Part shown: positions 6,320 to 10,864 of the stretch, piece by piece
Position numbering within the stretch: position 1 is the first letter of the stretch
Layout of the letters: each line of letters begins with the position of its first letter
Origin: Deltaproteobacteria bacterium
GTDB lineage: Bacteria; Desulfobacterota; DSM-4660; Desulfatiglandales; Desulfatiglandaceae
Length of the DNA stretch: 10,864 nt
Direction: 5' to 3'
Assembly (NCBI GenBank): GCA_021159525.1
Contig: JAGHEC010000345.1
Span: 1-10,864 of the forward strand
The notes under the pieces: model-generated
Told to the model about the DNA's origin: nothing
What the model saw: the letters and a program-made list of their open reading frames with translations, nothing else
The model's database searches: none
Made by a program: the position numbers and the translations under genes

Positions 6320-6518
6320 AGACATGACGGCAAGTTCTTCTGGGGATGCCTGCCGGGCCCCGGGCATTTCCGGGTTACCGGCAGCGGATTGGTCCGCAGA
6401 TTCCATCTCCCGCGCCCCTATGCGCGGCCGGCGCCGCACCTACACAAAAGGTTGACCGGAAATGCTGCACTCAAAAAAAATTCGGCCGTACCCGACAACA
6501 AGCGCGCAAGAGGCTTAG
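6320..6518. other. GC-rich spacer with palindromes and a tiny ORF
   Basis: The 199-bp gap is long for this block. It holds a perfect 7-bp inverted pair CTGCCGG (6350-6356) with CCGGCAG (6378-6384), enclosing GGCCCCGGGC, and several GGCC/GCGC palindromes near 6415-6436. A 43-codon ORF (6324-6455) starts 5 bases after the PilM-N stop but has no Shine-Dalgarno, and its composition is not convincing (MTASSSGDAC to RRRTYTKG). It is best read as an intercistronic structured region. Confidence 0.55.
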
Positions 6519-7055
6519 GTGAAAAAGCATAAGCTTCCAAAAATCTATGGAAAAAGCATCAGATACCTCCTCATATGCATCACAGGAATCGTGTGTTTTG
6601 CAGTGCTCGGAATTTACCCCAACCAAAAAACCGTCACAAGCCTTGACAATGACACGGCAAAACTGGAAACTGAGATCCGGGAACAGGAATTGCTCAAACC
6701 GCTGTATGATGACCTGCTGCGGAGAACCCGGACGAAGGTCCCAGCAGACCTTCCCTTCCCCGAAAAGGGCCGACTCGATCGGACAAAGACGGATGACATC
6801 CCTGAAATCCTGGGATCCATGGCCCACAAGAGCAGCCTGCAACTGGTAGACGTGACCCTGGATTTGAATACGCTGGTCAAGGGAAGCCAGTCTCTCTCAG
6901 TAGATGTGCGCCTCAACGGAGGTTTTCTCGCTTTTCGCGATTTTTTGATCCAACTGCAGGGAATACCCTATGTGAATGAGATTGAGGAAGTTGAGATTCA
7001 ACCGGCACAGGGGGTCAAGGAATTTCGACTGAAACTGGCCCTCGCTTTAAAATAG
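6519..7055 (+). CDS. PilO/MshJ-like inner-membrane pilus assembly protein
   Basis: This 178-residue bitopic protein has a short basic cytoplasmic tail, a membrane helix (about 16-34, YLLICITGIVCFAVLGIYP) and a coiled coil (about 40-70). A PilO-type periplasmic ferredoxin-like domain (about 92-178) contains IPEILGSMAHKSSLQL and FLIQLQGIPYVNEIEEV, the last being characteristic of PilO/GspM proteins. It would pair with the PilN part of the preceding fusion protein and link it to the PilP-like protein and the secretin. The GTG start at 6519 is preceded by AAGAGG (6508-6513). The length is slightly under the usual PilO size of about 200 residues. It is followed 70 bases later by the PilP-like gene, in the same order as pilM-N-O-P and mshI-J-K. 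Confidence 0.87.
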   Translation: MKKHKLPKIYGKSIRYLLICITGIVCFAVLGIYPNQKTVTSLDNDTAKLETEIREQELLKPLYDDLLRRTRTKVPADLPFPEKGRLDRTKTDDIPEILGSMAHKSSLQLVDVTLDLNTLVKGSQSLSVDVRLNGGFLAFRDFLIQLQGIPYVNEIEEVEIQPAQGVKEFRLKLALALK

Positions 7056-7071
7056 CGCATTATCTCGACAT

Positions 7072-7086
7072 CCGGGGCAAACCCGG
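7072..7086 (+). promoter_or_regulatory. Small intercistronic hairpin
   Basis: CCGGG-GCAAA-CCCGG is a perfect 5-bp stem between the PilO-like and PilP-like genes, without a following T-run. It is not a terminator; it may be an mRNA processing or stability element, or chance. Confidence 0.35.
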
Positions 7087-7125
7087 CAATAAATCCCAAA
7101 GACATCATTCTGGGGGGCGGCCTGA

Positions 7126-7617
7126 ATGGAAAAAAGGGAGAAGGTAATCGTAACCCTTGCGGGCATCGCCCTTGTCTACGGCGTATTTCAATTTCTGCCC
7201 TCTTCTTCAGGACCCAAAAATGGGCCCGCGGATGCCCAAAAGCATCTGGACGCCCTGAACAAGCTGGTTACGGACGTCTCCCTGAGTCTGGCCAAGGATG
7301 CCCCGGACCAGGCCACCCGTTTTATTATTTCCACGGCAGAGGCCGATTGGACCAAAGATCCCTTTCTGGACAGACGGCCCGCGGGCATTCAGGAGGTGGA
7401 GGAAAAACCCGACCAGCCGACGACCGATATGACCTTTGTCTATTCCGGCTATCTCGAGATGGACGGAAAAAAAATCTGTATTGTGAACGGGATGGAATAT
7501 GAATCGGGAGAAAAGCTGACAACAGGCGAATATGTGGTTCGACAAATTGAGCCCCAGAATGTCATCCTCGAGGCCGAGGCAGACGGTCAGAAGATTGTTG
7601 TACCCTTTCAGGAATAA
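7126..7617 (+). CDS. PilP/MshK-like periplasmic linker to the secretin
   Basis: This 163-residue protein has an N-terminal membrane segment (about 7-24, VIVTLAGIALVYGVFQFL) with no lipobox cysteine. A spacer follows, then W..DPFL (75-81), the PilP/GspC-like entry motif. The C-terminal domain (about 103-161) has FVYSGYLEMDGKKICIVNG and ends IVVPF, a small beta-barrel like the homology region of PilP and GspC that contacts the N domains of secretins. Classical PilP is a lipoprotein; the transmembrane anchor here is closer to MshK or GspC. The start is supported by a G-rich Shine-Dalgarno (GGGGGG at 7112-7117). The stop is 18 bases before the secretin ATG, so the two are surely co-transcribed. 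PilP versus MshK versus GspC-like cannot be fully separated by eye. Confidence 0.82.
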   Translation: MEKREKVIVTLAGIALVYGVFQFLPSSSGPKNGPADAQKHLDALNKLVTDVSLSLAKDAPDQATRFIISTAEADWTKDPFLDRRPAGIQEVEEKPDQPTTDMTFVYSGYLEMDGKKICIVNGMEYESGEKLTTGEYVVRQIEPQNVILEAEADGQKIVVPFQE

Positions 7618-7635
7618 GGGAAGGAGATTAAGACC

Positions 7636-9246
7636 ATGACCCGGTTGGGCCCCGTAAACCTGACAACTGTGCGGTTGGTTCTAACTGTTGTGGTCTGTAT
7701 TGGGCTCGCGTTCGGCTGCGGATCCGGTAAAACGATGAAGAAAACGCCCGCAATGCAGAAGTGGATCAGGCTGGCGGAGAAGTCCAAGCCGAGATCTCCG
7801 GTTCAAAGACAAAGGACCATTGAAGAACAGGAGAAGAAAATCGCCTCCGGGGAATCGGCACCTGTCAGTGAAAGACCGCTTCCCACCCAAAAGGTGACGC
7901 TCAGGATCATCAATGAAGATATCTCCGTGCTCCTGCGGGCCTTGGCCAGGGCTGCCAATCAGAACATCATGCTCAATGCAGAGGTTGAAGGGAAGATCAA
8001 TATCTCTGTAATGGACACCCCGTGGGATCAGGTGTTTCGCGGGGCACTTGCCACGGTGGGGCTGACTTACACGTGGTCCGGCGACATCATCCGCGTGATG
8101 CGGGTGGAGGACATGCAGAAAGACCTGGACCTGGAAAAGAAACAGATCGAGGCAAGCGAAATAAAGATAAAGCGCGAGTCACTTGAACCCCTCGTGACAA
8201 AGATCATTCACATTGATTATGCCGACCCCAAATCCCTTGCCAAAAACCTCGAAAGAATGCTTACCCAACCCGAACAGAACGTTCAGGAAAGTCAAGCAAA
8301 GCCGGCCGTCAGCCAGAACAGAAAGCCCTCCATTTCAGTGGATGAATACAACAAGGCCCTCATTGTCACGGCCCTGAAGGGGGACATTCCCAAATTGGTG
8401 AAGCTGGTCCAGGAACTGGACAGGCCGACCCCCCAGGTCCTGATCGAGTGCAATATCGTAGAGGCCAGATCAGAGGTGGCCCGCATGCTGGGGGTCCAAT
8501 GGGGAGGCCTGTATCACGATGGAAAAGGAAATAACTTTGTAGACGCCGATTTGACCACCCCGGAACAACTTCTCCCGGAGCCGGACCCGACGGCAGGTCT
8601 GGCGGTTGGTTACCTGACCCAGGCCGCGGACTACGTGCTCCAGGTGGAGCTCTCCGCCCTTCAGGAAAACGGCATGTTGAACATCCTTTCCAGCCCCACC
8701 ATAACGACCCTGGACAACAAAAAGGCCGTTATTGAAAGCGGCGAGGAGGTCCCTTTGATCTCCATCGTCTCGACAGGGACCCTGTCTCAGGAAACGCCCG
8801 AGTACAAAACAGCGGCCCTGACCCTGGAGGTCACGCCCCATGTGATCGACGATCAGATGCTCATGCTGTCCATCCTGGCCAAGAAAGACGAGTTTGACTA
8901 TACGAGAGAGGTCAAGGGATATCCGGTGGTCATCACCAAGCACGCCCAGACCAACCTTGTCCTCTTCGACGGCGAGACCACTGTGATCGGGGGCCTTACC
9001 AAGGAAAAAAAACAGGACCAGAATGCGGGCATACCGGGGGCCAAGGATGTGCCGCTCTTAGGCTATCTTTTCGGAGCTGATGAAAAACAGCATGAGATGG
9101 ATGATCTGCTCATATTCATCACTCCCCACATCTTGAAGGCAAAGGAAATCGGCGTTCAGACCGAGCCGCTCGCAAAGGGCGGGGAGGAGTCGCCGCCTGA
9201 ATCGCCCGGCTCCGAGACATCCGGACAATGCAACGTCAGCTTTTAG
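7636..9246 (+). CDS. Outer-membrane secretin of PilQ/MshL/GspD type
   Basis: The 536-residue protein begins with a signal sequence ending LAFGC (C28), a loose lipoprotein box with Ala rather than Leu at -3. A charged linker follows, then the STN domain (about 86-156, with INEDISVLLRALARAANQN and DTPWDQVFRGAL), then a NolW-type N domain (about 188-263) ending in KLVQELDRPTPQVLIECNI. The secretin channel domain spans about 270-500, with NILSSPTITTLDN (349-361), the signature VPLLGYLFG (472-480) and a LLIFITPHIL end (491-500). It should assemble as an outer-membrane multimer through which the pilus or exported protein passes. AAGGAG (7621-7626) sits 9 bases before ATG. There is only one STN/N0 and one NolW-like unit and no AMIN domains, unlike long PilQ. 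With an ExeA/MshM-like gene next to it, MshL-like is the best fit, but PilQ- or GspD-like labels would also be defensible. Confidence 0.93.
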   Translation: MTRLGPVNLTTVRLVLTVVVCIGLAFGCGSGKTMKKTPAMQKWIRLAEKSKPRSPVQRQRTIEEQEKKIASGESAPVSERPLPTQKVTLRIINEDISVLLRALARAANQNIMLNAEVEGKINISVMDTPWDQVFRGALATVGLTYTWSGDIIRVMRVEDMQKDLDLEKKQIEASEIKIKRESLEPLVTKIIHIDYADPKSLAKNLERMLTQPEQNVQESQAKPAVSQNRKPSISVDEYNKALIVTALKGDIPKLVKLVQELDRPTPQVLIECNIVEARSEVARMLGVQWGGLYHDGKGNNFVDADLTTPEQLLPEPDPTAGLAVGYLTQAADYVLQVELSALQENGMLNILSSPTITTLDNKKAVIESGEEVPLISIVSTGTLSQETPEYKTAALTLEVTPHVIDDQMLMLSILAKKDEFDYTREVKGYPVVITKHAQTNLVLFDGETTVIGGLTKEKKQDQNAGIPGAKDVPLLGYLFGADEKQHEMDDLLIFITPHILKAKEIGVQTEPLAKGGEESPPESPGSETSGQCNVSF

Positions 9247-9260
9247 GTCGGCCGGCCCAC

Positions 9261-10864
9261 ATGGATTATTTCGAGATCCTCGATTTCAAAAAGGAGCCCT
9301 TTTCCAATTCCCCTGACCCGGAGTTTTTCTACCAGGCCCGTCCCCACGTGCAATGTCTTCAGAAACTGGAGCTTTCATTGCGCCTCCGCCGGGGGCTCAA
9401 CGTGGTCGCCGGCGAGGTCGGCACCGGAAAGACCACCCTCTGCCGGTATCTGCTCCGAAAATTCGCAGGAGACTACAACATCGAGACCCACTTGGTCCTG
9501 GATCCGTCTTACAGTTCTCCCATGGAATTTTTGCATGCCGTGGCCAAGATGTTCTGCCCGTCCCAATCAACCCACGGCCTGAGCGAGTGGCAACTTAAGG
9601 AAATGATCAAGGACCATCTCTTCCGGACCGGCGTGGACGAAAAAAAAATCGTCATCCTCCTGATCGACGAGGGCCAGCGGCTTCCTGACTACTGCCTGGA
9701 GATGCTGCGGGAATTCCTCAACTACGAGACCAACGAATACAAGCTCTTGCAGATCGTGATCTTCGCTCAGACAGAATTCAATGAAACCCTTAAAAGGCGC
9801 CGCGGGTTTGCCGACCGCATCAACCTGTATCACCTGCTGGGTCCGTTAGACTTTGAAGAGACCAAATCATTGATCCGGTTTCGTCTCGAGCGGGCCAGCA
9901 AAGGCAAGGCCAACGCCTCGCTCATCAGTCCTTCCGCACTGCGGGTCATCTACAAGGCATCTGGAGGATATCCGAGACGCACCATCCACCTGTGTCATCA
10001 GGTCATTCTGACCATCATCATCCAAAACCGGTCCAGGGCCGGGTGGTTTACGGCACGCTCCTGTGCCAAGAGATTTGTCAGGGGAGAAATCGCCAAATCG
10101 CCTCGAACTCGAAAAGGCATCCTCATCGCCCTCCTGGCCCTGACCGTGATTATGGGCTCAGGGGCCGCTGGTTTGAAGTTCCTCGAATTCAAGGACAAAA
10201 CGAACCGGCCTTTATCTCCCTTAGCGGTCAGACAGGCTGTAGGGACCCGGCCGACCGGCATCCCTTCCACGGCCTCCGATCCCGCCCCGGCCCTGACATG
10301 GCAAATCCCAGACAGCGAAGGCGCCGGGACAGCGCCCATCGCAGCAGAACGTACAATCCGGGAAGCCCCGAAGACCCCGGCTGAAGCCTCTGCCAAGGCA
10401 GGATCCGACGTCCCCCGTGAGACACGCCCTGCCGGAGCAGAAGCAATCCCCCGGTTATTGGGCGAACTCAGGGTATCTCACAATGAAACGCTGATGGATA
10501 TGATCCGGCGCGTGTATGGGTCATACAACGATAAATACTTGAAATCGGTCTGCGCTCTCAACAACATAGACAATCCAGATCATATAGAACCAGAACAGTC
10601 GATCATCTTCCCTTGTTTTCCGGTGAAGCCCTCCGGACCCGTGGGCCAGTTCTGCTGGCTTCAGGCAGCGGAGAAGCAGAGCCTCGAACAGGCCCTGCAC
10701 TATTTAAAATCCTCAGGGGATGATCGGCCTTTGTGCATGGTCCCCACCTGGACCCGCCATGACGGTCTTCAATTCCACCTGCTCTACAAGGAGCCCTTTC
10801 CGGATGAGGAGAGTGCGCGCAGGTTTCTGAGCCTTCTTCCCCCCGAGACCGCCTCTGAAGCGAC
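9261..10864 (+). CDS. ExeA/MshM-like AAA ATPase with membrane anchor, LysM-like and SPOR-like domains (partial)
   Basis: The frame opens at ATG 9261, 14 bases after the secretin stop, and stays open to the window edge (534 codons seen). The N-terminus MDYFEILDFKKEPFSNSPD is the typical start of ExeA/MshM proteins. Walker A is GEVGTGKTT (51-59) and Walker B is VILLIDEGQ (131-139). FAQTEFNETL (168-177) matches the ExeA core, and an AAA lid reaches about 280. A membrane helix follows (about 286-304). A Pro/Ala-rich linker follows (about 315-395), then a LysM-like domain (about 402-452) with NPDHIEPEQSIIFP. The tail from about 463 has a SPOR-like layout (FCWLQAAEKQSLEQALHYL). Such proteins couple cytoplasmic ATP use to periplasmic peptidoglycan binding and help secretin assembly through the wall. 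The Shine-Dalgarno is weak (AGGT overlapping the secretin stop), suggesting translational coupling. ExeA usually has a different peptidoglycan-binding domain, so the LysM plus SPOR-like tail is a variant. Confidence 0.9.
   Translation, partial: MDYFEILDFKKEPFSNSPDPEFFYQARPHVQCLQKLELSLRLRRGLNVVAGEVGTGKTTLCRYLLRKFAGDYNIETHLVLDPSYSSPMEFLHAVAKMFCPSQSTHGLSEWQLKEMIKDHLFRTGVDEKKIVILLIDEGQRLPDYCLEMLREFLNYETNEYKLLQIVIFAQTEFNETLKRRRGFADRINLYHLLGPLDFEETKSLIRFRLERASKGKANASLISPSALRVIYKASGGYPRRTIHLCHQVILTIIIQNRSRAGWFTARSCAKRFVRGEIAKSPRTRKGILIALLALTVIMGSGAAGLKFLEFKDKTNRPLSPLAVRQAVGTRPTGIPSTASDPAPALTWQIPDSEGAGTAPIAAERTIREAPKTPAEASAKAGSDVPRETRPAGAEAIPRLLGELRVSHNETLMDMIRRVYGSYNDKYLKSVCALNNIDNPDHIEPEQSIIFPCFPVKPSGPVGQFCWLQAAEKQSLEQALHYLKSSGDDRPLCMVPTWTRHDGLQFHLLYKEPFPDEESARRFLSLLPPETASEA

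Noticed and set aside
9353..9598. Forward ORF of 81 codons
   Set aside because: It lies out of frame within the ExeA/MshM-like gene, whose Walker A and B motifs are in the other frame.
9992..10384. Forward ORF of 130 codons
   Set aside because: It is an out-of-frame shadow of the ExeA/MshM-like gene's lid, membrane helix and linker; Arg/Pro/His-rich composition is typical of shifted GC-rich frames.

Overview
The window carries part of a type IV pilus / type II secretion-like assembly locus on the + strand. The gene order most resembles the I-J-K-L-M block of MSHA pilus loci, preceded by two minor pilin-type genes. Base composition (fairly GC-rich genes, AT-rich spacers), Shine-Dalgarno-led starts including one TTG and one GTG, and the family mix suggest a Gram-negative didermic bacterium. 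Desulfobacterota (former Deltaproteobacteria) is the most likely group, but this is inferred from protein style, not proven.

Layout. 1-307: a two-copy 48-bp palindromic tandem repeat and the possible C-terminal end of an upstream reading frame of unknown function. 343-903: a class III prepilin of PilW/GspJ/MshO type. 904-1383: an AT-rich spacer holding a 239-bp MITE-like element (949-1187), with 25-bp terminal inverted repeats beginning GTAA and a perfect 8-bp target duplication. It lies inside an older imperfect inverted repeat of CACAAAG/CACAGAG type. 1384-3252: a large PilX-like protein with an N-terminal anchor and a long, Cys-containing, probably beta-helical ectodomain. 3253-3550: a non-coding spacer with a terminator-like hairpin. 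3551-4240: a PilT-family ATPase that stops just after the Walker B/AAE region, so it is probably a decayed retraction ATPase.

4406-6319: a PilM-PilN fusion (GspL-like architecture, MshI position). 6320-6518: a GC-rich spacer with palindromes. 6519-7055: PilO/MshJ-like. 7126-7617: PilP/MshK-like. 7636-9246: a secretin of the PilQ/MshL/GspD superfamily. 9261-10864: an ExeA/MshM-like AAA ATPase with a membrane anchor, a LysM-like domain and a SPOR-like tail, running off the window edge.

How they fit together. The PilM-N fusion, PilO-like and PilP-like proteins would form the cytoplasm-to-periplasm alignment complex. The secretin would form the outer-membrane channel. The ExeA-like protein would use ATP hydrolysis and peptidoglycan binding to help place the secretin in the wall. 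The prepilin and PilX-like proteins would be minor or tip components of the fibre. No extension ATPase (PilB/MshE), platform protein (PilC/MshG), major pilin or prepilin peptidase is in the window; they should lie outside it.

The least routine signals are the MITE-like element with its intact target duplication, the truncated PilT, the PilM-PilN fusion, the very large PilX-like protein and the in-phase palindromic tandem repeat at the left edge. I did not find a convincing entirely new system; the locus is a variant of a known machine.
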